DNA from: Arthrobotrys musiformis
Taxonomy: Eukaryota; Ascomycota; Orbiliomycetes; Orbiliales; Orbiliaceae
Assembly (NCBI GenBank): GCA_036971715.1
Contig: JAVHJL010000005.1
Location: 1,426,001-1,490,000, forward strand
DNA length: 64,000 nucleotides
Direction: 5' to 3'
The stretch's first letter is position 1, and each line of letters starts with the position of its first letter. The position numbers were made by a program, and so were the translations under genes. The notes beneath the pieces were generated by a model. The model was not told the DNA's origin. It saw only the letters and a list, made by a program, of their open reading frames with translations, and ran no database searches. Positions 34,419 to 47,589 of this stretch are shown piece by piece.

Positions 34419-37400
34419 ATGGCGTCTCCTTCGCACGGGTCAGATTCCGGTGGTGTGCCCACTCCAAGACCAACAATATCAACACCCAATCGGCCGGCAT
34501 CAGGAAGCTTTAGCCAGTCTAGGCCGAGGCAACCCTCAAGCATAGGATCTCCAGTCCTATCAGCGAGTACAGACCCTCTTTCGCCAGATGCAACTGACCG
34601 GGTATTCCCCATACGATCAGTGGTTGGTGTTGACACCACCAGACAATCTCCAGCACCAGGACGATCGGAGTCACCCCTAGGATCAGAAAGAAGCTTTGGC
34701 TTTATCCCGCCACCATGCCCTGGGACTGTCCTTAGTAGTGATGCAGGAAGCGTGCGTAGTGCCCGCGAAAGCATTGCGTCGGTCCTTTCAGGTGGTCAGG
34801 CTCCTCCAGTGCAGAACGCTGGGGCGGAAGACGGTTTCTTGACTCAGCGGTTTTCGTATCAACATACATCCGACGGGCACATGGTCGTCACCGGTATTGC
34901 GGGGGCGGAAACTCTCCAAAGATGCGAGGATGAACCTATACACTGTCCAGGTGCAGTTCAAGGATTTGGGGCTCTCGTTGTTCTCAAGCAGGACCCAAAG
35001 GATGACTCGAAGTTGGTTGTTCGAATTGCCAGCGAGGTTAGTTGCTCCAAGAATGAAACTAAGATCGATCGTGTTGTTAGAACTTCGAAATATTGATCTA
35101 TTTGCTTCCTCGTATAGAATACAGGGTTGATTATTGGATACCCACCGAGAGCCCTGTTTGCACTTCCATCCTTCACGAGGATTCTCTCCGACGAGCAAGC
35201 CGAAAATCTGCTAGATCATATCGATTTCACCAGAGAAGGAGCGGATGACTTGGTTCAGAACGGCCCTGAAGTGTTCTCACTCATTATCACAGGGCGAGAT
35301 GCTCTCCAGATAAAGCTATGGTGTGCTGCTCACATTGCCACCCACGACCCAACTCTCATTATCTGCGAATTCGAGCTTGAAGACGATCAGATCTTCCCGA
35401 TTGCCGCTGGAGACGACGAACAGCCACCACCACCAGAAAGCACCATCGATTCCGATCCAACAGAGGAAGAGCTGTTAGAGTCGACAACCAGTCTTAGTAA
35501 GCCATTACGGGTTCTACGTCATGCCAGACGGCGTCGAGGCGAAGCTGCTGCCATGGAAGTCTTCAATATTTTGTCACAAATCCAGGAACAACTAGCTTCA
35601 GCTCCTGACTTAGCCAAGTTCTTGAAAGTATTGGTCGGTGTAGTCAAAGAGCTCACTGGATTCCACAGAGTGATGATGTACCAATTCGATGAGGCCTGGA
35701 ATGGCAAAGTCGTGACCGAACTTGTGGATTATCGAGCTACGAAAGATTTATACAAAGGGTTGAACTTTCCAGCAAGCGATATACCTAAGCAAGCGCGAGA
35801 GCTTTACCGAATAAACAAAGTCAGGCTACTCTATGATCGAGATCAGATCACGGCTCGACTCGTCTGTCGAACGGCGGAAGATTTGAATATCCCACTGGAC
35901 ATGACCCACGCATACCTTCGTGCGATGTCCCCAATTCACATCAAGTACCTTGCCAATATGGCCGTACGTGCATCGATGTCTATCAGCATCACAGCTTTTG
36001 ATGAGCTTTGGGGATTAATATCGTGCCACACTTACGGCAATAAGGGTATGAGGGTAGCATTCCCTATAAGGAAACTTTGCCGCCTCATTGGAGAAACTGC
36101 GAGCCGAAACATTGAGAGGCTGTCGTATGCGTCCCGACTACAGGCAAGAAAGCTTATCAATACTGTACCTACGGAGGCCAACCCCTCTGGATATATCGTT
36201 GCTTCGTCGGACGACCTATTAAAGCTCTTTGATGCAGATTTCGGGCTATTATCAATTCGCGACGAAACCAAGGTTCTCGGGCGGTTGGAAGACACGCAAG
36301 AGGCCCTAGCCTTGGTGGAATACTTCAGAATCAAGTGTTTTACGTCTGTAATAACAAGTCAACAGCTATCGAGCACATTCCCGGATCTGAAGTACCCTCC
36401 AGGGTTCAACACCATTGCTGGCGCACTCATCGTTCCCTTGAGCGGTGCTGGGAAAGATTTCATCGTTTTCTTCAGAAAGGGGCAGCTACGTCATGTTCAT
36501 TGGGCCGGAAATCCGTATGAAAAGACAATGAAGGCAGGGACCTCTGGGCTTTTGGAGCCGCGAAAAAGCTTCAAACTTTGGAGCGAAACGGTCGTTGGCA
36601 AGAGTAAAGAGTGGACTGACGACGAAGGTATGGGCCATCTACCCAGATCATTTATCTTCTGCGTTCTAATAATTTACCCCAATTTGTACAGTGGAAACTG
36701 CGGCTGTGCTCTGCCTCGTCTACGGAAAATTCATCGAGGTTTGGAGACAAAAGGAGGCAGCCCTTCAAACAAGCCAACTTACGAGAATTTTGCTTGCGAA
36801 TGCGTCACACGAAGGTACGATTTCCTTAACAACTCTCTGTTTACCCTATCACTAACTTGAGAGTGCAGTCCGAACTCCATTAAACGCGATTATAAACTAT
36901 CTCGAGATAGCCCTAGAAGGCCCACTTGATACCGAAACCCGCGAGAACTTGTCCCGCTCACACTCCGCGTCCAAGTCCCTTATCTATGTCATCAATGACT
37001 TGCTCGATTTGACAAGAACGGAAGAGGGGCATAGTTTGGTTAAGTTTGAAGTTTTCGATCTCTCCTCGACGGTACGCGAAGCTGCCGATGCCTTTAAAAG
37101 TGATGCCCTGAGGAAAGGAATCGATTTCGAAGTAATTGAATACCCTGGCCTTCCTCAGTTTATCAAAGGCGATCAATCCAAGTTACGACAGGCCGTCGCA
37201 AACTTAGCAGCCAATGCGATATCACATACAACTACAGGCGGTGTCAAGGTAGAACTTTGGCTTTCTAGTATAGTGGAGAATCGCTGCGACATCGAGATTG
37301 CGGTTCAAGATACAGGAGTCGGAATGTCCCCAAAGAAACTCGACAGGCTATTTCGAGAGCTAGAACAAGTGCAAAGCGATATGGATTACGAGGACGCTGG

Positions 37401-38747
37401 GCAAGGCCTTCTTAGCACTGGCGGCACGGCATCAGGGGAACCTCAAGCCGAGAAAGAAAATATCTTGGGTCTAGGCCTCGCCGTCGTGGCACGAATTATC
37501 CGCAATATGAATGGACAATTACGCTTGAAATCGGAGGAAGGCAAAGGATCTCGATTTTCTATCCAAATGCCGTTTACGATACCTGATGCCACGCCTGTAT
37601 CCCCAGGAGACCGCAAATCGCCTGTCGCCTCACCCACCGGCCCACCGACACCGCACCTCGAGAATGATCCGTATGAACGTACTCTTGTCAGAAAGGATCG
37701 CTCAAGAAGTCGACCAGCTTCAGCAGTCATTCCTTCGGTTGTGCGCCGACACAGCGATGACAGTATACATTCAAGCAACAGTATGAACAGCTTCAGAAGC
37801 GGGAATAGTAATAAGAGTGAGATGGATAGATTACTGGAAAGTTTTTCCGGTTCCCCACTCGCTCAAACCCCCATAACGGAGGAAAAGAGGTTGCTTTCAG
37901 GTCCCAGTAGATCTGGTAGGCTGTCTGCTAGTAGTGCGAAAGATCTGTCGCCGCCGCCAAATACGGTCCTGGCCAGTCCCGTTTCCAAGCTTGGGTGCGA
38001 ACCCGTAACCGATGCAAAAACACCACTCAAAGCCGTCCGAGTCGATGAAGTAGAACCTCAACCACAACTTGGAAACACTCAAGCAGATGTAAAATCTCCA
38101 CCAGGCTCCACTCCGGTTAGTCCCCGATCAACCAAAAGCCGTCCATCTGCATCCGGCGATACGCATAAAAATAAGGAGCGAAGCGTAGAAGATCCGAGCC
38201 AAAAGGAATTCCATGTCTTGGTTGCGGAGGACGACCTTGTAAACAGCAGGATCATCAAGAAGAGGCTTGAGAAACTTGGCCATCGAGTCACTCTTACCGT
38301 AAACGGGGAAGAGTGTGCAGCTGTTTTTGCGGAACGGGGAACTGATTTTGATGCCGTCCTAATGGATATTCAGGTAAGTTTCCCCTGCATATGTTTCTAT
38401 TGTATAGCAATACTGAAATGTCTCCTCAGATGCCCATCATGGATGGCTACGCTTCAACTAAAACTATTCGCAAAAGTGAAACTGAAGGCAATAGTGATAC
38501 CCTTCCAGACACACATAAGCTGAATGGAAGGATACCTATAGTTGCCGTTTCAGCTTCCCTGTTAGAAAAGGAGCGGCAAACATATATCGACTGCGGTTTC
38601 GACGGATGGATACTCAAACCTGTCGACTTCAAACGCTTAAACACTTTAATGAGTGGTATAATTAGCCCAGAGACCCGATCGACTTGCCTCTATACACCTG
38701 GGCAATGGGAACGAGGTGGTTGGTTTGGTCACTGCCCATCGTCTTAA
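34419..38747 (+). CDS. fphA: Fungal phytochrome, hybrid histidine kinase (red/far-red photoreceptor)
   Basis: Exons 34419-35036, 35118-36627, 36692-36814, 36869-38373, 38430-38747 (1357 aa). A Ser/Pro-rich extension of ~150 residues precedes the PAS domain, which holds the bilin-attachment Cys169 in QRCEDEPIH. GAF: FPASDIP (Asp ~427) and SPIHIKYL (His ~480), both at the chromophore pocket. A PHY domain follows. The histidine kinase part has ASHEVRTPLN with phospho-acceptor His ~749, an N box (LRQAVANLAANAISHT), G1 (QDTGVGMS) and G2 (GLGLAVV). A ~200-residue Ser/Pro-rich linker leads to a receiver domain with EDD, acceptor Asp ~1250 (LMDIQMP, restored across the last intron) and Lys in ILKPVDF. 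Light absorbed by biliverdin drives His-Asp phosphotransfer that feeds the HOG/SakA pathway and developmental regulators in characterised fungi. Confidence 0.97.
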
Positions 38748-40481
38748 GCTTGAATCCTGCGGGTCGGTGAATTTGGCTATTGCTACATGGGTATGCTGGT
38801 AAATAAGCTTCGTTGGAGCTAGAAATTGATGCTAAAGGCTCCTCGATTGCGGGTGCATCGTCATAACCCGTGTCTTTCAACAATTGTCTTTCGTTTTTTT
38901 TATTTCTTTCTTTTACTGTCTTGTCGTAATCCTAGCATTCCTACCCAAGGTTGCAGAACTCGCAATACAGGCGTTAGTTTTTTTAAAAGGACTCTTCGGG
39001 CTATTGGTCGTTCCGATGCTACTGCTCTGCTCCCCGTACTTGGCTTTCGTGCGTCTGTTTTCCAAAATTTTGCAGTCTTTTCGGGTTTCTTCTGGGCAAA
39101 AACTGTCTGCCGGCGTTAATTACCGATTCCCCTGGGCGCCTGTAACGAGGCATTCTTTTCTAGTGTGTATTACCTATGTTTTATTCTTTCTACTTGGTGT
39201 CCAGTTTTTGATACCCGTCACTTTTTTTTTTGTTTCGTTGTACAGACGGGTTTTTGGTTGTTTGTGGATACCAACTTGTGATTGTTTCATGCGGCTTCTT
39301 TTCCACTTCACTTCCCGCTCCAAATTTTGATAAGGCAAATTCCGGCCGGCTTGGTGGGTGCCCCAGAGTGGTGTGTTTGTCCGGTGTATACGGATTTTCG
39401 ACAAATCGAAGTCAAATATGGTGCACATGTATATACGATCATGGGTGCTGGAATACGAAATTCGAGAAGAAAATTAGCAGCTAGCTATAGCTAGCTAGTA
39501 GGCAGCAAGCTTTGACCAGTCCTGCCTTGAATTTGTGGCAAATGTTTATGATTTCTAGCTCATAACATAGAAGAAAATCCTGCATCGAAAAGTTTTTCTC
39601 TTTTTTGACTTCCCTATCTACTCCGCGATCCGTGCGTTTGAGTAATAACGGTCAGCTGTGGCGGCGTTCTTAGCCGACGTTATGACATTTTAGACGACCC
39701 GCTCGCTATGCGGTCTGATCCCGATTGACTTCCCGATCTCGTATCTGCCAGTCAATTTTTCTAGGCATTCAAGAAAAGTGGAGACCGGGCGTCTTTTAAC
39801 ATCTTTCGATGAGGTCCGTGAGCTGAAGAATTTTCCGGCTTATTCCCTCTCGGTCGAATGATTCGAATTGATGCAATCGAGATATCTAGATCCGTATTGT
39901 CAACATTTTGTCAACGTTGGCAACGTGCATTGAAACCGTTTCCCAAGCCATGCAGTTCATACATGTTCCCCGTTTCCAACAAAGCATTCCGTGTTGCCAA
40001 CTACATGGTATAAGTACACATCTTTCAAAAGCAAGGACCCTTGCGTCTTGATGCCCACCCCACCTTCGCCACCCTTGCATTGTGAGTTTTTTCGGAACGG
40101 CTGGTACAGGGTCGAGAACCCCCAGGCCTTGTCAGCCATGTGATGTTGATGGGAGTGAAGGGGGTTGATATCAGCCATTATCAAGCATGACATTTCCAAG
40201 CTGTGATTGAGTCAATTTAGCAAGTCGCTCGGACTTTCCTACCAACACTCGACTTTTGAAGACCTGGTTTTTCATCAAGGCCCTATGCCTGCAATTGCGA
40301 CTGCGACTTGAGTGTGATTGCTCATATGTTGCTATCGTGATATGATATGATATGATCAATTGTAACTTTGGGGACAACGAGATTTTCTAGGAATGCATAT
40401 CTCTCTGCTATTAAGGGAGGGGTATAAAATGTTTCAATTGTTTTCGTAAAAGACTTTCGACTTTTGGGTCTTCGATCTTCC

Positions 40482-40508
40482 TTTTTTTTTTTTTTTTTTT
40501 TTTTTTTT
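40482..40508. repeat. Poly-T tract, 27 nt
   Basis: Uninterrupted run of 27 T in the gene-free region. Confidence 0.95.
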
Positions 40509-41040
40509 GGTAAATTCGAACCGGTTCCCCGAATGGAACTTGTTGGATCTTCGAGGCGCTAAAATATCAACATGAATGTAACTCCGGGTTGAAATATTAA
40601 TTTGAAGAATTGATAGTTATATTGAAAGGGGATAAAGTTTCGTAAATATTAGTTCGCCCTGCTGTTGGTAGTAGCTGAAAACGGTCCCGGTTGAGACATT
40701 CCAATGCGAATATCCAAAGATCGAATGTAAAGTATGGAGTACTGGTACTTGTGCATATGGTGAGGTTCGGACCCATGAAGAGGGGTCGTTGTAACTTCCA
40801 ACGATCTTCCAACATCATTATCACGACCCCGGCCAAGATACCAGCCTTCCAACAAGCATGGATCTTCAGTTTGGCACTGTGGGAAATGGTTTCCCGCAAT
40901 TCGCACAGACCTGAATCGTGGTTCCTTAATCATAGGGATTTTCATGAGGGTGTATGTGATCCTTATCTATGGGATTTACCGTTGGATACGTATGCAAAGG
41001 AACTAACGTCTAACGGTTGACTGTTTTTATTGTGGCTTTT

Positions 41041-41082
41041 GGTGGTGGTGGTGGTGGTGGTGGTGGTGGTGGTGGTGGTGGT
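41041..41082. repeat. (GGT)14 microsatellite
   Basis: Fourteen tandem GGT triplets directly followed by a T run. It lies outside any supportable coding exon. Confidence 0.95.
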
Positions 41083-41411
41083 TTTTTTTCTTTTCCTCTG
41101 AAGCTTTGATAATTGTCTTTCGGCTACAACCTGGAGGTCCAACCAACGAATAAATTCACGTTTCGATTCGTGAGCAAACGCCACGGCTGCGGCCGGCTTT
41201 TTGAGCTTTAATGCAACGTCCTCGCCGGGGTGCTCTTACTTGCCTCTGCGATCAGCGATGGAGCGCATTGGAATGGATAGGCCTCTCGCTTACTGAGAAA
41301 ATAGCATGTTGACAATTAAAGCCTCAGAAGCTGGAGCTTCGTGATATGACATGTTCCAAGGTTTTCGCCTCACAGCTTGTGTTGCCGTTATTTCCGTCGA
41401 ACCTGGACAAC

Positions 41412-41431
41412 TTTTTTTTTTTTTTTTTTTT
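41412..41431. repeat. Poly-T tract, 20 nt
   Basis: Uninterrupted run of 20 T. Confidence 0.95.
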
Positions 41432-44400
41432 GAATCGACTCCGCGGTGTTTCCTATTCGCTGTAGATGGTATCGGATGTGTATGCCGAAACTGGTAATTT
41501 CTGGTGTTTATGTTTCGAATGTCCGACATGTGGGCATGCAAGTATGTGCATGCATAGACGTGTAAGCAGGCAGGCCTTAAGCTGTTCTATGGATTCTGTA
41601 TGTATTATGTATGTATGTGTGTCTGTATGTACTGTACTTACATATAGATATTATGTATCAGAAAAAAATTTGATACATCGACATGAAAAAAAGCACTGGA
41701 AGGATCCAAAATTCCTTCTTTTCGGGCATCTCCTTATCATATCACATTACTACGTGGGATCACAGCAAAAAAAAATCCTTTCCCGTCCCATATTTTGGAT
41801 GATGGAAGTGTGACTTTTTGCCTCACCGGTCTGGGTGGGATATATCCCTACATTGGAAGTGAAGAGGAGATGATGTGCTGTATCACCGTGCAGCTTGCAG
41901 TTTGCATAATAGACATGGGCATTGCGACATACGAGCAGGACTAGACAGCTAAACTAGCTGCTTAGTACTTAGCCAGCTGCTCTTTTACTCAGATGTTGCT
42001 CTACCTGCTTTCTCCACTTTTTAATTATTATTATTGAAAGCAGGAAAGTCTGTTAAGGGATATCCAGTGACAAAGCGAGTCGTTCTAGCTGGAGAGGGTT
42101 TAGACCCATCGTAGATTATGCAAGCGATCAGAAGGGATCTTGGGTGGGCCTCCTCTATTCCTTTTGTTTTTGTCACAGGTAGATGCTTGCCAAAATGCAA
42201 ATGTACCAGCGGATTTGTGGATTATTTAGAAGCCTAATCACAAGGGATGCGAGTTTGGAAGGCTTCTTTTATCGTATTGGTTTTGGATAGTTAACTCGAG
42301 TTCGATATAGTCTTATTTTTAGAGTTTGGGACTAGGAGTATTTTCCAAGACTATACTTCGCAATTCGTAGGTATAGAATCGGGTGTATTTCAAGATCGAT
42401 CCTATGATGTGGTAAAAGATGGAGTCTTGGTTGGAGAATATCCGAGCTCGTTCGGAACCAGAGTCCTGTTGTTTGCTTCACATGCAACATCTTTTTCTTT
42501 TTGGGGTATTATGGATTATGAGGAATAGTTGGCTATGAAGCCATGGAAATGGGAATCTAAGAGGGTAAAGTGGCTTTTTTGGGGCTGGGCCATGATATCA
42601 CGGCACAGATTTTGGGATTATTATTTGGTTTTGGTAATGTTGGTGTTCACCACCTTTCGACGCATGGAAGGGGGTTATGGGTACGAACCCTAGGCCGTGA
42701 GCCAATCGAAAGCGTCTACGGGTTGTGATCAGCTCTCAACCGTCCGTTAGTTGATACTTACATTAAACCAATTTGTCTCGGTTGACGCTGGAGAAGAATA
42801 GATAATAAAACCGCCAGCCGTGGGGGAAAGATAGGAAAAACGTGGAAAGGTGGTTGGAACGGTCGATTTAGAGTTGAAGCTTTTGGTCGACCTTGATTGT
42901 TTCACACCGTTCGATACCTGTTGGGCTGGGCGGGCGATCAAATTGTAACTGGGAAGGCGACGGTTCGTTGAGGCGATCCGAGCTAGTCGGAAAGCGGTCC
43001 CTTTTTTGTTTTTTTGTTTTTGTAGGCTCGAGTCGAGGATGGTGGGGTGGACGGTCAGAACAGAACCTCAGTCTTCCTGGAGAGCGCCGGCCGTTGGATC
43101 AGGAAAGTACGAAAAGGAATGTAATATGGGTCGTTCAAGTTGAGGAAGCCGATGAAGTGGAAAAGAACCCCGCTTATAAGAACGAGCCCCCCTCTCCTGG
43201 CTTAGACTTGCGAAGTCCAAGATCGTTAGGAGCTTTCCTCAAACGTTCATAATATCTCGAGATATTATTGCTTCCCGCCTCGGAACTCTTATAAGGCAAA
43301 GCACAGAAAGAGAAGCGGATAGTTAGGGTAATTGTGGGCCCTTGAAATTCAAACGTCGTCACTGGATCGCAGCACGGTTGCTGCCCCTCACTTTTTCCTT
43401 CCCAAGTGGAAGCGGGCTTGCTTCGAATCCAGGATTTGGCATTTCAGCCGAAGGAGCGCATCTCGGCGATTTACGTCCTAGCAATTAGTTACACATATTA
43501 GGTACTACGCACCGCGGAAATCATATTATTACCTGCGATATCTGCGAACGGTTAGAGAGAAAGGGAGAGTGAATTTGAAAGGGATCACGAGACGGTAAAT
43601 CAGTTCAGGTAAGTCGTAAAAGACCGTGGGTAGTACAGCCACCAACAATATAAGGGTATCATCATCATCATTAGTGTTTCCGAAGGGTGCTAGATGATAC
43701 ATAACCTATAATTACGTCTCAGTTCGTCTGATCTTTCTCTGACCTGTCATTCTGGTTCTTCTCACTGTTCTCGTCGGTTTGTTCCACTGGTCGTGCAACG
43801 TTGGATTTGTCACGAAAAGCAAAGGGTTGCCCATCTAGCATCCCCCATTTTCGTCATTCTTGTTTCTGACTTGCATGGTGGGCTGTCTTCTGATTACCTT
43901 TGGGGCATATCGTCGTGTGTGCCTTTTGGGACGAAACATCCCACCAACCAAGACCATCATTTGGCAGTCCCGGATCCACTTGAAAGGGCCATTCGCCTTG
44001 TCATCCAATCCGCCGTCGCCCACGCCCTCCACCACGCAGAAGATAATCTCTGACGGTGGTGCAGAGGCGTTAGTGGTACGGGACTCTCACGTTATCTCTG
44101 CACGGCAAACCTATTCTTGAATTTAAAGTATCAAGATCCCTTTTTTTTAAAAGAGAAACGCGGCAGCGGCCCTTGTGACCGTGACTGCTTCGCTGGCAAA
44201 GCCGCTTGGGGGTGTGTGGGTTGACCCAGGCATAGCTACCTAAACCTAAGCATAGACAGACGAAGGAGAGGGTTAGTTTGGAGTAAGATTCCTCGACGAG
44301 GTATCAGTACTTTGACGGCGAAGAGTTCCCCTTACCTTGCAGACGTCTGCTGGGTTTCTGACAAGCGAAAAAGCCATAGTGATTCCTTGGGTCGTCCAGT

Positions 44401-45324
44401 GTGAACTCGAGGGAAACTACCTGCGCTAGAACTGAGAAATCAGTTAGTGAACTTGTACCTTGACTTCCATTGCATTCCGATTTACGCTTTCGCTCCACCA
44501 AGCTCTCGCTGCGAGTGCATCGTCCTATCGGTTACGGTGACTTCCTCCCATTCCGGGCCACCGCTCCTCCCAATTTCTCTCCCTCAGCCCGGGGTTCGTC
44601 CTTCTTAACCACCTGGCTGCCCGCCAATATCGCTTGCTTTGCTCCTGGCCTTTCTCTCAACTCACAATTATCCTGTCCTGTTGTCATTCCTCCCCTCCAT
44701 CACCATCTCCACCTCTCATCACCATCGTCATTCCCCATTCATTTCGTTCACCCTTCCCATCCCATCCCAACTACTAGTTTCCCTCCATTTCTTTGTTGAA
44801 GTTTGGAGGGAAATTAAAGCCGTTGTTTTTAGTGTTTGTGTGTGCGTGTGCGTTGTGTTGGTTTGCCGGCCTGAGCACGTTCCAACATTCTGAATAAGGG
44901 GAATACTGAGCACCGTTGGGTTGGTTCAGTCCAAAACAAAACCGCAGAAACGGCCCACCGCTCTGATATCATCGAAACCACGGTTCAAGACGCCCGCTGA
45001 CGACTCGCCGCTTTATTCCGGGCTCATTGTCGACTTGTTGCGGAGGATTCCGTTCGATTTCAAGGTGTTTTGGGCATTTAAAGGACGGCGCGATTGTTTC
45101 ATCATTGGCTTTTTTTTCTCTCCGTCCGATCTTTTTTTCCCTTTTCTGCTTTCGTTCGCATACTCGAAAACCATACCTCCAATATCACACGAACAAATAT
45201 ACTTCCTTACTACTACGCTACACGACCAGAGACCGCCCGGGCGACATAACGGTTTTTCACGATAGAAGAGTGCGACCAGAATTCACGACCTTGGACCAAA
45301 TTGGTCAACTCTCTTTCCTTCATC

Positions 45325-46053
45325 ATGGGTGCCTGTGCAAGCTGCCTGGGTTGGAATAGCTACGACGAGGTACGAACTGTCGGTCCGAGTCTCGACCGGG
45401 CCGATCTCTATTTGCGACTATCGACTATCCAAAAGCATACGAACTAATAGTGTTCAAACCAATTAGGAAGAGCGCTCGCGACTCTTGAACGCTGAAGAGG
45501 CAACATACGGTTCGCAAAGCCAGCATGTTCCTGGATACATCGGCCATCCGCAAATGACAGATCCTGGTGATCTGGAACGGGAACGAGAACAGCTGCAGCG
45601 AATTGTAGCACAGACCAACGAGTATGTGTAATCTGGCAATCGGCAATCTACCAATCAATGATCCCGGTTGCAGTCTGTCAAATGTAGCGCCATAGCAAGC
45701 AGAGCTAACAACTCCTCTTTTCCAGGAACTTGATCGATATCTTTGCGTTACAACCCCCAGGCCCCTATGTCGACAAGTCCAGAGTTGAGATGTTCAAGTA
45801 CGTTTATCCGAGACGGCGTTTACAGAGACCCGGGCACGAAATGCTGACCTTGTGCTACCATAGAATGCTGCTTCAGCGAACCTCACCCCCCTACATCGCT
45901 CCGATGCCCCAGCCTCTTCCCGATGACTCCATTTCTGCCGAGGAACGCGATTTCATGGAAACTATCGGCAAGATGGCGGACGAGGCCGTCATTTCTCTCA
46001 AGACCATCAAGGATGTCGGTGATTTGGTCGTCCGCATTGAAGTCGACGCCTAA
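45325..46053 (+). CDS. LAMTOR1/Meh1(Ego1)-like lipid-anchored adaptor
   Basis: Exons 45325-45369, 45467-45621, 45726-45797, 45864-46053 (153 aa). The N-terminus MGACASCLGW has Gly2 for myristoylation and Cys4/Cys7 for palmitoylation. ERSRLLNAEE is followed by LEREREQLQRIVAQTNENLI, the conserved helix of p18/LAMTOR1 and fungal Meh1, and the C-terminus is helical (ERDFMETIGKMADEAV). The family anchors the Ragulator/EGO complex on the vacuole or late endosome, where it recruits Rag/Gtr GTPases that control TORC1. The third intron (45798-45863, 66 nt) is a multiple of three with no stop, so its retention would insert 22 residues; splicing is preferred because of the GTACGT donor, a CTGAC branch and YAG acceptor. 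The small size and lipidation start fit the family well. Confidence 0.85.
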
Positions 46054-47589
46054 TTCCGGCCTGAATATCTCTCAACGCTCCACCAGCCTCAACCTTGGCT
46101 TCTACCCGCCAAGCCACACTTCCAACTATCCAATCACAGTTTGGATATAATCAACAACATGTCTTCAACTTCCTTCGCTTCGTCCTTCTCGGTTTTTGTT
46201 ACAACAGCTAGTGCTATACCCATTATGACGGCTACGAATTTCCTTATTGTTATTATTATTCATTTTACTCTTGTCGAAACACCGTTGGAGCTTTATCCTT
46301 CCCAATTTTCATCTACGGATAGACTAGACGGATCCACATCAACAACATAATATTCTTTTCTTTGTGTGTCACACCGCCTCTTCCTTCTTTATTACTCTCA
46401 TACATAATTATCCTCTATCACTCTCGCTCTCGCTTTTTCTTATGTCCATTTATCCATTTTGGTTTTGGTTTGATATCATTTTTTTCTTTCTGGAAAGGAG
46501 CATGGTCCACAGGGTGTCAGTCGAAGGTTCTTCATATAATTTTTCTTTTCTCATATATCACTTGGCCGTTTTATCCTTTTCTCGCCACGTTTTTCCCGCT
46601 TTGGTCTCGTGGTTGATCATCCGGCATTTTACAACGTCCGAGGTTCTTGAGCGTGTTATTTTTTGTGTTGCATTTTCTGGGTCACCATATTTGTCTTTTT
46701 GTTCGTATTGTAGTATGCTTGTGTATTCTGTTTCCTATCTTGTGTCAGTTACACTTAGAGGAGCACTTCAATGATACCCATATACATATGATTCTTAGGG
46801 AGCGATGATTCCGTAGCTCGGTCGAGGCTACACGTAGGATTGCAGTAAAGGAACCGGCCGAGATTGTGCCTGTCCAGATGTTGTTGCGAGCCTGTCCCAA
46901 GATGTACGGTCAAGACACCAAGCCATATAAAGTTGCCAATTCGTGGATGTGAGAGGCAATGGCCGTGTATATAAGTACGTGTAAGGACTTTGTGCCCTTG
47001 AAAAGACTATATATCGGTCAGCTGTTTGATCAATTGACTAGGCAAGTTACCCGCTGCAAGGGTCATATATAACAATGGACTATAAAGAAGCTAATTCGAG
47101 CAATAGTTGACATATATCTTGGCACATATCTTAGTTTATATGCAAGCATCTATAATGAGCGCCTGCAGTCTCAAGGCTATTACAATGGAGATGGAATGGC
47201 CTCGAGTTGATGGTATATATCGACCTCTATGCTACACTTGCTCGGGTGGATGATGGCAGGGCCGATTACTAGTTACTCGACAGCAATGGCCTCAGATGGG
47301 ACGGAGTTCGGAAGCAGCACGCAGCGTTAAGCAGACGCTATTGCTCTGGCATCAATTTTCGCTGGCAATGAGCTTCCATCTTTGTGGGGAGAATTGATGA
47401 CATAATTCAGTACACCGAAAAGAGATGTCTGTGAGGAGCGTGCAGTCTCCGGTGGGCGTGCGAGGGAAAGTATGAATATTGCTTGCCCACAACAACTAAA
47501 GTCCTGCAGTCCCCTTTGGCCCTTTGTGTTTCCTGCCCGACTATTTAAGCCTCCCCTCCTCTCTTCTCCTCCTCCTCCTTCTTCCTTCC
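46054..47589. other. Intergenic stretch, no supportable gene
   Basis: 3' region of the LAMTOR1-like gene followed by spacer; T-rich in the first part. Open frames here are low-complexity and unconvincing. Confidence 0.5.

Larger units (their letters stand above)
38748..45324. other. 6.6-kb gene-free region rich in simple repeats
   Basis: No open frame here has recognisable protein character or consistent splice signals. It contains a 27-T run, a (GGT)14 tract, a 20-T run and TATG-type repeats near 41600. The last ~1 kb (44.4-45.3 kb) is pyrimidine-rich, as in fungal promoters and 5' leaders, and leads into the LAMTOR1-like gene. Long regulatory DNA or non-coding transcripts are possible. Confidence 0.5.

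Noticed and set aside
41041..41082. GGT array considered as a CRISPR or coding Gly repeat
   Set aside because: Simple trinucleotide microsatellite without spacers in a eukaryotic intergenic region and no surrounding exon.
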